Source of the DNA: Rotaria macrura
Taxonomy: Eukaryota; Rotifera; Eurotatoria; Philodinida; Philodinidae
Assembly (NCBI GenBank): GCA_900239685.1
Contig: OENT01000189.1
Location: forward strand, 102,911 to 166,910
DNA length: 64,000 nucleotides
Reading direction: 5' to 3'
A program made the translations under genes and the position numbers. Each line of letters begins with the position of its first letter. Within the stretch, counting starts at the first letter, position 1. The notes beneath the pieces are model-generated. The model ran no database searches and had not been told where the DNA came from. It saw nothing but the letters and a program-made list of their open reading frames with translations. Below are positions 33,201 to 46,000 of this stretch, piece by piece.

Positions 33201-36200
33201 TCATGTCCTTTCTGACAATCGATATATTTTCACAAGATTAAGAAATATCGGCAGAATAAGAGTATCTGACGATTGATGTTTAAAATATTCGACAATCTAG
33301 ATGAAAGAAAAAAAATAACAATAAGTATATAATTAATAAAATGAAAATTTACATCGAACGAACCTCATCCGCATGTAGGCATGAATATTCATACAGATCA
33401 TGAAAAATAGAATCGTCTAATTCAAACTTTTTATCAATACCCTAAGATACAGAAAATTAATAAAAAATCAGTGTTTTCTTAAAATATTTTACCATATTTG
33501 TTGATGAATATTCCGATGATAGATTTTTATTATTTAAACATCGTTCTAAATTCGAATAATACAATCGAATACGTTGTATTTCATCAGCAAACAATAATGT
33601 GCAATGTCGTTTAATAGAATTAGAATTCTTGTCATTTGATAATTCAGCGCACAATGAACATTCGTATGTATTTTGTTGAGAACATGCTATTTGAAAAATC
33701 ATTGCAAGAATATCCAACGAACTATTTAAACATTGATCAACTGATATATCAAGTAAGCAATTAAGATTTCGAAAAATGAATGGAATAAAATGAGCATAAA
33801 ATTGATGGAAAATCTGTAAATATTGTTCTACTAATTCATTGAAAAATGTATCACTATGCATAATATTGGTAAATAAGATTTCAATCAGATTAATCAATAA
33901 TGTATTTATTACTGATTTTGTTTCAAATAAACGATATTTTTCATTGTTATTATTATTCATGGATAAATGATTTAATGCACTATCGATTTCTTCGTAAGTA
34001 TGACTTGATAAATGAACATAATTTGTTCGATCGTCTACTAGCAATGACTTAATATTAGTTGATGGTAATGTTGTTAGATAATTAAATATTATTCTATCAT
34101 TCATTGTTGATAATAAACAATATTGACAAGTTGATTGAAGAGTATGTTCTAAAGATATAACAAACATTTAAAAATTTTCAGAAGAAAAACTTAGATTAAA
34201 TAAATGAGAAAACTTCGGACTTATGTCCGAGAGTTATGTGTACTTCGAAAAGTGAATGAGACAAATCAGTCATTCTAGAATGCGTGCACGGAAGAAGTAT
34301 CTTGGTAAACCTTTTTGGGAAACTCCAACACTACTGGTCAACTGAGACATATCTAGGCAATTTAGTTTCGGGATGCAGTTTTTGTTTATTTCGAGACCTT
34401 TTTCAGCCGATGTTCTTTTAGAAAGCTCGATTTGGTTCAAAACTAATATCAGATTCGGAATCAGCGTTAAAAACTGAGTCAATTTTTATACGTTGTGGAT
34501 AATTCTGAGAAAAAAGTTTTTTTTGAAAAAATCCCTATACCCCACCTCAGGGATTGTTTGGTGAAAAATGACAATTTTTTCGATAACTCAGCCATGTCTT
34601 GTCGGATCCTTCTCATTTGCGAACTCAACCGAGATATTCATCAGACAATTCTGTGCAAAAAATTTCAGCTCAATCGAATTTATTTGTAAAGAGTTATCGT
34701 GTTAACGGCCGGACACACTGACCGATTCTATAGTGTACTCACTTTTTGAGTACACAAAAAGTATTCATTGAAACGAATACACAGGGATGGTTTCGACTCG
34801 AATCAAATTTTGTGCCATTCTTTAAACGGATGATTGTAACTCATAAGATGAATATCTCTAACTTTTCAATTTATTTGTCTATATGAATCAAAGTATAACA
34901 ATAACCATACATCATCAAAAATAATACTGCGTAACGGTTTATTAAATAAATCAATGTATTGAAGGAATATTGCATAAAGCATCGAAAAACCAATAGTCCA
35001 ACATTGTTTTCGTTAGAATGAAGCAAAAATACTTAATCTAAAATATGTCTAATGTCTACGATACCATAATAATGGATGGAGGTGATTGTCAGTTCTATAA
35101 CTTAAGAACTATCACAGATAGAAACTTGAAGATTGTGCCAATCGATATTGGTAAATACATTTATTTTGAAATCTATCATGTTTACATAAGACTTCAATCG
35201 ATTCCTATCACATTTTTAAAAATTTCGATCAAAAGTCCTATGCAGTAGTACGTCATGACATTGTAATCATTTGTGAGCCTTTCAAACCTTTGATACATTT
35301 CAAAATAATGCTTCCATGCATACTATTAAACGAAAGAACGTGTTCATATGGTCTCATTCTAATACTGAAATGCACATTGGTGATTACACTATATAAGACA
35401 GTCTGTAGTGTAACTAAGTTCCTCCATTTATAAAAAAAAAGTAATGAAATTTTCAAACATTTTTCGCAAAAGAAAAGTAGAAAATATCCTTTCGTAACTT
35501 TCTTTCTCATCGTATTGCAAATGTTATGCGAAAAGAAAATCATTCATGTCACGATTACATACTTAAATTTAAGCATTTATTAACATCATTGTTATACTGA
35601 TTTGATAATACTAATTTAAGTTCAAAACCATCTGTTGTTATTCCGTAATGTTGCAACGTATTCAACCTTTTCCCATTACTTATTTGTTCATTTGTATTAT
35701 CAATATCATCTAATAATAGAATACGTGAATCACGATCGGAATCATTGATTATTGTTGTTGAATATTTCAATGTACGATTGTAAAGAACTTTAGTTAACAT
35801 TGATTTTCTTGTCAACGGTACAGTTGATGATGCTGTCGAAGATGAAGATGATGCTGAACTCGAACATGAACGACTTGAAAGTAAATAAAGTTTACATTCA
35901 TCTATTGAGATTTGTGTCGACGAATGAAATTCAGAGAGAATTTTTCGTTTAACTTGAGATATTGTGTCACATGATAAACAGGTAACATTAAATTGTAATT
36001 CATGAGTATTTGAATCATGGAAATTAATATGAACATTTAATTCGATTGTTTTGAACCGTATTGAATGTTCATGTAAAAGTGAATCAGCATTTAATGAATA
36101 GTAGGATATTGTTTGTTCGATAGCATCCATAGGTCCACTATAAATCTTGAATTTCAATCGAGAATAAAGTTGAGAAAATAATACATGAAGTTGATTCAAC

Positions 36201-39200
36201 ACAAATGTGTCATAGGATGTTAATATACAAATATTAAAATAGATTAAAGGATGATTAAATTTAAGTAATCGTTTCAAATTATATCTTTGTGTTAAAATAA
36301 GATTCGTGAGTACTTTCTTGTTGTTTGATTCAATAGAAAGTTGGAATAGACAATCCGAAAATTGTTCATTGTTTTCGATTAAAATTTTATATTGATCGAT
36401 TATGTCTTGCTTCAAACTAAACTTAACTTTATCTGTTGACAAATGACCATTATAATAATAATAACAATACTGTATATAATTTGAATTTGAACGTACTGGA
36501 ACTAATGCTAATAGAGAGTTTCTTGTTTGATAAGGATTTTCCTTTTGAATATCACGTGAATTTTTCGTGTTTGTATAAATATGCTGTTGAAGATGATTTC
36601 GTTCAATTCGTCGAATTTTGAAGGAGACAATCACAAGAATCATTAAAACAATGAATAGTACGGTGATCAAACATCCACTTATCACACCTGAATGAAAACA
36701 ATGTCATCGTTAACTAATGTACTTATATGACAACAAAAAAAAGTAAAACAATAAGGAATACACTATTATTCAAAGCTGATTAGATAATGACTGTTGAATT
36801 TGAAAATGGAATCGTTTTTTGAAATCTACGAATACATAGTTCCAGATGGTTTTTCAGTAGTGTTGGAGTCGAACATGATCGAATATTTTCAATATTCAAG
36901 ATTCGTCATGAAAACTCCTCATCTATCTACATGAGTAACACAAAAAGTAAAATGAAATAAGAGTTGGTGTACGAATATGTGTAAAAATGAATCAGATATC
37001 TGTCAAATATCAAAATTCATTGTGATCTATGTCAAAGTTTTTTCTCTTCTCAGAGAATAAAAGGAACTACTAAATTCATTTAACGATATGAAGAGACTGG
37101 TTATATTCAAATGAGTATCTTATCGATGTTTATGAAGAATAGACATCATAAGTGAAGGATAGAGTTAGACAAGCCTCACTACTTACTAGGTTAATATAGT
37201 TAGTTTGTGAATACGTAAGTGTATATGATAATTCACAGAAATTAAGGTTAAGAATTTCATATTATCAGGCCGGTCTTTTTCCATGACATAAAACTAGTCA
37301 TATGTATACAAGTACCGTATGACCATTAAATTTACCCGACGGCAGCGTTCTATGTTATACTGTGGCTAAATTAGTAGTGATGATGAAGCACCCCTCTTCA
37401 TTCATGTTACAATCGATTTTTTGGCATCATGTTTTATTAGATATAAGTTTTACACCATTATGAAACATCTTCTTACGTGTGAAACATTGCTTCTCCTGAC
37501 ACTAATACTCAGAGTATTATGTCAGTACTTGCATAGAACTCTTTTTCTTGCTATATTGTTATGGATGGTAGAGTATTGATAATCCAATAAGATTTACAGA
37601 ATGTATGAAATGAAAATTCGTATGGTTATTTATCGGTTCCCAACATTAAAAAAAATCAATTGTTTTAGCTGTTTGTACAAGATTAAAATCTTATTTTATT
37701 ACCTACACATTTTTATGAGAAGATCCTTATCCATGAAATGGTGAGACTCAACGGGAATGAAAATAATTTTTCTGATTTAAAAAAGAAAACAAATCATTCT
37801 TTACCGAGAATAATGATCTTCTTTGGATAGATCATAAATCCAACATGTACATGTATATTATCAATCGAAACAAAAATTGATGGATGTTCTGAATTATAAC
37901 ACAGACGTTTCATATTCGAATACTTTCCAGGACTATGTTCTGGTGGTCGACAAATAATTCTGTCGATTTGAAGATGAACAACAGTACATAGATCACAACC
38001 AATCTGTACAATAATTTGATTGGTCGTATGTCCGATAGTCGTTAAATTCAAGCCGCGAATTGTAAGTTCATCTGAATATGTTTGTAACATAGGTTCAAGT
38101 TCATAAATAATCGGATCATTGACATACATCAATGATGATGTTTTATTAAAATTATCAAGATAAAGTTTTATTTCGATTTGTTGTGGATGCGTGAGATGAA
38201 CGTCTTGTTTTGATGGTGTTAAGAATATTAAACATGTAGCATTACGAAATTGAGGCGAAACAAAGAGGAAATTTTTAAATTCTAATTGAATGTTTTGTAT
38301 TAGATTAAAATTTTCGCCAACAACTTTGATTTCATGACCACCACTCATAAAACTTTTGTATTGATCATGTTTATCAAATGAATATAAAATCGGATTTTGA
38401 ACAATAGTAAAAAATCGTTCGTACATTAATTTAGTTTGTCGATCGAATACAATTTTAATTGTTTGATTTTCAATCAACATTGCACGTGAAAATGATCGTG
38501 TCTCACATTGAATTTTTTTCTCCGATATTGACAATAATTGGCATGAACGATTTCCGATGAAGACTGCTAAATGGCTATTGCCTAAAGTAAAATTTTCACC
38601 ATAAATTGTTAAAATTGTACCACCACTTTGAATGCCAATGAGTGGTTCGATTGAGTTGATCTTTGGATTGATATACGATATCAAATGATGAGACACTATC
38701 TTTGGACCATGAAGACCAAATTTTAAATGAACAGTACCAGTACGAGACTCTAATCCAGCATCACCTGATCGACATATGATTCTAAGTATAAACAAGTTAG
38801 ATAATTTGCAGTTTCTTACATTGGATTTACGTAAAACTTCATATCACTATGCAATGTTAAATAAGAATGAACATTACAGTACTATCTCTACCTAGGTCAG
38901 AAATGCATTTATCGAGAAGAACATATTCGGTAGATATTACTCTCTTTTTGTCTTTCTCAATCATACTATCTAATGAATCACATATACTGTAATGCTATAG
39001 TGATGAAAATATATATAATAACTTCAGTCATTAAGCATAGTCCCAGAAAACAACATTTCATTGATAAATGTTCTTTTTCGGTTTCACGCTGACACTTTTG
39101 CTTTTCCTCATGATGAAAAATCATCGATGTACTCTTTTACTTACTGATCATTTGAACTTTCTTCTTCAATCAATAGGCAAGGTACATCAGCAAGAGAAAT

Positions 39201-42200
39201 CGACAAGCCAAACAAATCGAAATTTTCGCCTTTAATGGTTACTAATGTTCCACCATTCATAGGTAGAATCAATGGTTCAATATTTTCAATCGTTGGTATT
39301 AAACACTCTTGATGCTTTGAACATTTTCTTGATTGATTTTTAAACATACACATATTATTACACCAGTTACATTCATACGATGGATCAAGTTGTAAACAAG
39401 ATGTACAATTTAACGCCATATGTTCACAATGATATAGTGAAATATGAGTATTTGCTATCGAAGATATTGTTTTATTTGAAAATTCGATTGATAAATGAAG
39501 ATTTATTGGTCGATGAAACGATATTTTGTGGAAACCATTAGAATTCGACCATTGAAAAAAGCATTTTAGTAAGCATAAATTAGTATCATGAATCGATCGA
39601 ATCAATATAGGATTGGATTCAAACAATGAAAAACGTTTCCGATGATCGTATAAACGACAAGAACTAATATTCAACGATTGATCACATTGTTCGATATAGA
39701 TAGTCAATATTTTATCAATGTGATAGACAAAACGATTTATTGAATGTTGTACGTAGGCATGTGGACATTGGTTAGAACTTGTTATCAATGATTGATTATT
39801 CGATGGAAAAGATGTATCATTTTGTTGAAAAATACATTTTACTGTTTCTCGATTCCATTGGCATAAGGCCATCGAATGCGATGTACACGATGAACATGAA
39901 TGAAAATTCGGACAATTCAAAAATATTAAATCATAATATCCTAATGTCATATTTGTTTTCGTTTCTTCAATTGATAGAGTAACATTATGTATAGCTAAAA
40001 ATAATTACTAGCATAAATTACGTCAACTTTTACAAATTAAATATTCTACCTTCATTCATATTTTTTAATACGGGTGTCAAACATTTGACTGTATTGTGAT
40101 TCACCGTTGCATCTGTACGATACGATTCGTTTTGATTATTTATACTAAATCGACAGTTATAGTCGTTGCTATCAGTTCTTAATGGAACATTGACAACAAC
40201 TTTTAACTGAAAAACATACGAAAGAAAAAATGAAGTTAATCTAAAATGCTATTTACTTCTGTACTCAATCCATTCAATGCTACTGTTTGAGGAATAACTC
40301 GTTCGATACTCGTACACATATTAATTCGATGGTGTATGTTACAATCGGCTTCACAATCATATGTAGCCGTGCATCTAGAACAAAATAGAAACACATAATT
40401 TATTGTAAATATATATTTTTTCTTCGAAAAACTTTACCTATTTTCTTTTGAATACCAATAACAAAGTGCAACATTTGAACATTCATGACAGGCTTTATAC
40501 TGTTCACAAATACTTAGATTTTGTTTAATGATCTGAATAAAATAAAATCAATGTTGAAAACTTGATTGGTAAAAGTAAATAAGTATTCATTAGACACGTC
40601 AACAATAATTATATATGTCTTTATATAGTTATCTGATATTCGAACGATGCAGTATACATTTCAGCACTTATTTATTATACTGCAAAATCTAAGTATAATG
40701 AGTACTAGAACCTAACATATCATGTGTTGACTATGTATCAAAACAAGCCTCTCTCATTGATTTATAATAGAATCTTTCATTTTGATATTATGATGTTCGA
40801 AGATTGTAAAAGAAAGCTATACTACAATGTCATTTTTGTTATTAATTGCATGAAGGTTGTTCTATCTTGAGAATATACATGATTGTGATTGTATATCAGC
40901 AAAATCTATCATGATCTGTAGCTGAATCCATTGTTCTGTGTCTTTCACAGTAACTGTTCAAATCCAGAAACATATTCTTGTCCTACTTGTGATCAATATG
41001 CGGAAAGATACAGAATTCGAGAGTACATCGAACCTCGATACCAGCAAAAACGAAGTTCTTTTAAAGTAGACAAAATTGCATTTGACAGTTCTGCTTGTTG
41101 ATTCTTTTTTTGCGTTTCTATTCAAGAGCTATGGTTGCAGTTCATTGAATTGCTACTAACTTGGTTACAAGAAAAAACTAATGCGGGATATTTTTCTTAC
41201 TCACTCTGAATTATCTTTCTAGGTCACGTATGAGGTCATCATAGGGTTATCACTCGAATTAATTCCGTCTGTAGTAAGTAAGAATAAACCTAATCTGTAT
41301 GCATTGCAATGCAAGACTACTCTTCTGACTTGTTATTTAGTCAAAATGTTTTTGATTGATTTTTCTTTATTATTATAGATTCTATACATTTAAAATCATT
41401 TTGATTTTATCTATTCTCAACAAATGTGATAAACATTTCCTTTACAATTTCAACAGATGTTCTTACTTGATCGTCCGTCAATATAAGAAGTTTCGCATTT
41501 TTGAATGTTGATATTGTATGAATTAATTTCAAATCAATAATAATTTTCGATTGAAAATTTTGTTTATGAATTTCTTTTGAATTCGAAGTTTGAAACTATA
41601 TTATGAAAAGATAAAAACCAACAGAAGAAAATACAAACGAAATAATAATTTCAATCATTTTACCATGTGTACAGTTCCATTATCGTCGCCGACAAAAATG
41701 ATCGTATGAGTTTTACTGGAGCCTATTTCAAGTGCTGTGAAATTAACTTTATCATTGAATTCAACAATCGGTTGAATTTGTTCTATTGATTGATGACCAC
41801 CAATCGGATATTGAAAAAATCCATCATTCTCATCAGGACAATAATTATCATTTATGTCATTTAAGGTCTAATATGAACGATAAGACTTTCTTTCTCTCTC
41901 TGTTTCTTTTCATCAAAATTGTTTCATTCAACTTACTTTACTCGGTTTACAATGTGTATCAGGACTAATAAAATCCAAACCACGATAACCTGTCCCATCG
42001 ACGAGACAACGTTTTATTGTTTGAAAGAATGATTCTTGTATGTATTCAATTGAATACTGACATACAGCATGTGACGTACTGGTTAAATTAGCTAATGTTG
42101 TATTACGAAATAGACCATATAAAATATTTTTTTCTTTAGAAAATTTCGCAGTTATCAAATAATGATAATTGTCTCCACATGTTAAAGGTAATTCAACATA

Positions 42201-43010
42201 ACTTTTAATGATTGGTTGTTTTAATGTTTGACAAAAACGTGAAATTTTTGTTTGTAATCTATATTTTCGTGTATGATGAATGTCAGCTTGTTGAACCGTA
42301 ATAAAATACGAGAAATGTTTGTATTCAAATGCATAAAGATGATGAAGAAAAAATTCTTTTATTAAACGTATATTTAACAAACGTAATGTATATGTTGATT
42401 GTTGTAAAGCTGATTGACCCGAATTCAAGTTAATTATCGATAGATATTCGTTTGAATTTAAAGAACGACCACTTATAGTTGGAATTTCATAAAATGGATC
42501 ACACATGGAATCATATGTATTAGATACATATAGGATTTGTTTATTTTCATTAATAAAACCAACCGATGGAAATAATGGTGATGATGAAACGATTCGTTGT
42601 GTTGTATTTTGTATTAAATTAAGATGAATTAACGATCGTAATTGACATGAACCACCACGATTCGATGTTGAACATATTAAAATGGAATTATTACTTAAGA
42701 GAAGTAATTGATTAAATATATTGTTGATAGATAAATTTAAATAGGATAATGTAGAAAAATAATAAAGACTTTTTGATGATGAACTTCGGTTTGTTGTTAA
42801 ACAATGATGATCAACTTTAGTTGACGTTAGATCAATATCGGATAGAATCGATAGATTACTAGCATTCAATGAATATATGTGATTGACAGATGCTACAATG
42901 ATTGTATCAGTTAAATTATCATAAACAAAACGTTGTAATGAATTCGGAAAACGAATGTTTATTGATACTGTTAACTTGACGAAATAGAAAATAAATATTT
43001 GAATATTCAT
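33201..43010 (-). CDS. PLXN: Plexin, semaphorin receptor, complete in 12 exons
   Basis: Type I membrane receptor for semaphorins. Exons: 43010-41937, 41867-41664, 41595-41467, 40532-40438, 40374-40257, 40206-40050, 39994-39145, 38781-37805, 36687-35563, 34148-33493, 33441-33364, 33296-33201; all phases agree, giving 1852 residues, normal for plexins. A hydrophobic signal peptide starts the protein, then a Sema domain (to about 470), a PSI module (CEQYKACHECSNVALCYW), a second PSI (CPNFHSCSSCTSHSMALCQW near 620), a third (CEHMALNCTSCLQL), and IPT/TIG repeats (GGTLVTIKGENF, GGTILTIYGENF, GGHEIKVVGENF). The membrane helix GCLITVLFIVLMILVIVSF is at about 1205. Inside are GPMDAIEQTISYYSLNADSL, CDTISQVKRKIL and KRLNTLQHYGITTDG of the GTPase-binding insert, then the second GAP half. 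The last exon is inferred from a GTTCGT donor and the plexin-like DEIVEYF ending; reading through instead would stop after five further codons, at 33349-33351. Confidence 0.92.
34149..35562 (-). other. Plexin intron 9 (1414 bp)
   Basis: GTATGT to CTTTAG, between the GTPase-binding insert and the C-terminal GAP half. It contains a probable 0.5-kb inverted-repeat element, listed separately. Confidence 0.6.
34238..34755. mobile_element. Possible 0.5-kb inverted-repeat element in a plexin intron
   Basis: The left end GTGTACTTCGAAAAGTGA and the reverse complement of the right end GTGTACTCAAAAAGTGA match, and the likeness continues to a shared AATCNGTCA about 18 bases on. The interior is T-rich and more G+C-balanced than the surrounding intron. 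No clear target duplication. Confidence 0.35.
36688..37804 (-). other. Plexin intron 8 (1117 bp)
   Basis: Splits the extracellular part from the transmembrane exon. GTAAAG donor and TTCAG acceptor. No nested feature recognised. Confidence 0.6.
40533..41466 (-). other. Plexin intron 3 (934 bp)
   Basis: Separates the Sema domain from the first PSI exon. GTAAGA donor, TTCAG acceptor. No nested feature recognised. Confidence 0.6.
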
Positions 43011-46000
43011 TATTCAATAAATGAGACATAAAATCTGAAAAAAAATCATGTTTATTCGACATACTGATGATGGACAAGACAAGAAAAATGAACAATCAAT
43101 GAGTGTCGATGAAGATATGAATTTTTGTTTCAACGCTAATGTCTAGTAGTGGCTTTATCAGACATTATCATGAATAGAATGACGTGAAAGTGAAATTTTT
43201 CTTTCGTAGTTTCTGTTTATGAAGAAAAACAACCGAAACATTTAGTCACCGTTGGCAGCTTTGGATCAATTCTGACTAACACTATGCTGTTCACTTGCTC
43301 ATTTTTATTTTTCTTTTCTTTTCGAAAAATTTACAATCGACAGAAATTGAGTCGTTAAAGAGGAAAAAAAACACTCATAGAAATAAATGCTTTTCTAATA
43401 ATCGATAGTCAATAGATCATGCCTACATACAACGGCGGCTAATACTCGTTTTGATAACAAATGTTGTAAATAATGAAACAAATGTGTGTAATGAATATCG
43501 AAAAAAACAAACGATCTAACATTTTCTTTCTTTTCCATAAGATCAAACGTAGTAGAAGACGAAGGTTATCGTATTCTTTGTTTCACAGTCAAATTAATGA
43601 GCGGCGAACGTGTATAGAATAAAACAAATACTAAGAAATAGAAACGATTCATACGAGAGATACCTTAAGATAATATTTCGTTTCTCTTTGTTGTTTCTCT
43701 CTTGGAATAAGACGTACGACGGAATAATATCAATTGATTAGAAAAGAAGAGAGGTCAAGTTTAATTAGCTGAACGACGCGATCTGACGATGGCAAAAACA
43801 GACAAAATATGGTTTTCTTCTTTTACAATACAAACCCAAATAACAATTAACAAATAGAGGTGTCTCGCCGCCTAATGTTATACGTGTCATCGCTAGTTAG
43901 TATCATCGATAGTGTATATATAAACATATGATCGCTCACACATTATCATCATTGTCTGCGTCATATTGAATACACAGCATGTTCTTTGTTCAACTTTTTC
44001 TTACTTGTTATTCTTGTTTCTTTTCTGACAATCGTGCTAATGCTTTTTCTTTCATACTTACAGTCATAAAAAGTTTTTAAAATAAAAAGATTGAATTGTG
44101 ACAGCCAATAATGTATTCATTCGGATGGAATTAAGATGCTTTACTTACCATAACAATGGATGTAGTATGAACACATGAGTGAAGTAAGAAAAAAAAAGGA
44201 TCCAGAAAAAAAACTAAATCCGGAAAACAGGCTTATATTTAGACATGTCTCAATGACTCGATGATGCACGAATTGAAGTGATACTTAAAGAATTAAGAAC
44301 AATACCTGAGAATAAACAGATGACAAGAGGAAATCCGACAGTGTGTTTTTTTTTTGTTGGAGAAACAGAGAGAGAGAATGAGTAACGAAACAAATGACAA
44401 TTAGTAGAATTCCAATGTTCATTTTAATGGGCAGACATTGAATGCCAAGAGTACAAGTCTAATCGATTTCTGTTTTACATTGTTATTTTTACTGATGCAT
44501 ATTATATACATTAGACCTTCACGTATATGCATCATTATGATGACATTTAAGCAGCTAAATTGAAAAGTCACATCCATACTATAGGTAGCAACTGTGAAAT
44601 CTCTCATCTCACTTGCGTCTCACATGCAGACAATTATAAATCTATGTATAAATATATAAAATTATCGAAAAAGTTGATCATAGTACATTGATGACAGTCA
44701 GAACTTATCGAATTTCAATTTTTAATCCATGTCTCATCTGTATTCGTCTATTCAGTAACAAATCAAACAGTCGATATTTCAATTATTGTTCCACTTGAAT
44801 CAATGCCAATCAACTTGAGACAGGCAGAGAAAAAATTAAAACAGAAAAACAACAAAATCAAATAAAATATTAATTCAACTCGATACCGTAAACTATGCAT
44901 TTCAAATATATGTATGATAAAATCCAGCTGCTATATGTGTTCACTATGAATAAGTTAATTTCCTTAAGATAATACATACAAACTGATGATTGTGATGCAA
45001 GAGACTATAGAAGACATAAAACATAATTTTAACGAAGCAACTAAAGTCAACTACACAACACACAATCATATAAACATCAATAGACACATACAAACATGAT
45101 TTCAAATTGTTGTGTACAGATAAATATCATTCTCTTGTAGTATGATGTGTGTGTGACAAGACACATAGTCGACTTCTTAAATCATCAAAGTGAGCAGTAA
45201 TGACAGTTAGTCGTTTTTACACATTCCACATTCATACATATATATATATATACATATACATAGGGACATGGAACGTACAAACTAAACGAACAGTCAGCGA
45301 GAAAAGAAAAAGGGTCACCATCGTTTACTAGTATTAATTTGATTCGGAAACACTAGTATCCGATTAGTAAAAAGAAAATGAAACAAGCATAGAAATCAAC
45401 TGATCAACCTCATAAGAGAGAGAGAGAGAGAGGGGGGAGACTGCTTTATCAAACGAACGGCGGCGACAACTGATATAGACTTCTATCGCGTAATTGTATT
45501 AGTTATTCTAATTCAACACTGTCTCGCTATAATTTATGCATGTGTGTGTCAGTTTCGTTCATGAACAATTTGATTTATTCATTTTAGTGTGTGTCTATCG
45601 ATCGACCAAAGCACGCGTACGTGCATAAGCGCGTACAATCTTGAACATTTTATATCTGAAACAAATCACCAAGCGACTCTTAATTTACAATCATAACAAA
45701 TTAGTTTATAGCATTCTGTTTCTGAAAAGTCAAATAAAAACAGAACAAATCAATGAATGCCAAGAAGAATAAAAAAAAAACTATTGCTTCGATGTTTCTA
45801 TCTTTTTTTTCCCATTATAATCCACAATTACCTAGCTATATAAACAAGATTACTTTACTATTATCACTACAATCAGCATGACGTTAGCCTATTTATAATA
45901 TATGATAATAAGCAGTGGTGTATGTCTGTCTCGTTTGTATAAATCAGACAATGAAGAAGATAAAACCATTTTCTTCATTGATCCCATCCTTAAAATGATG

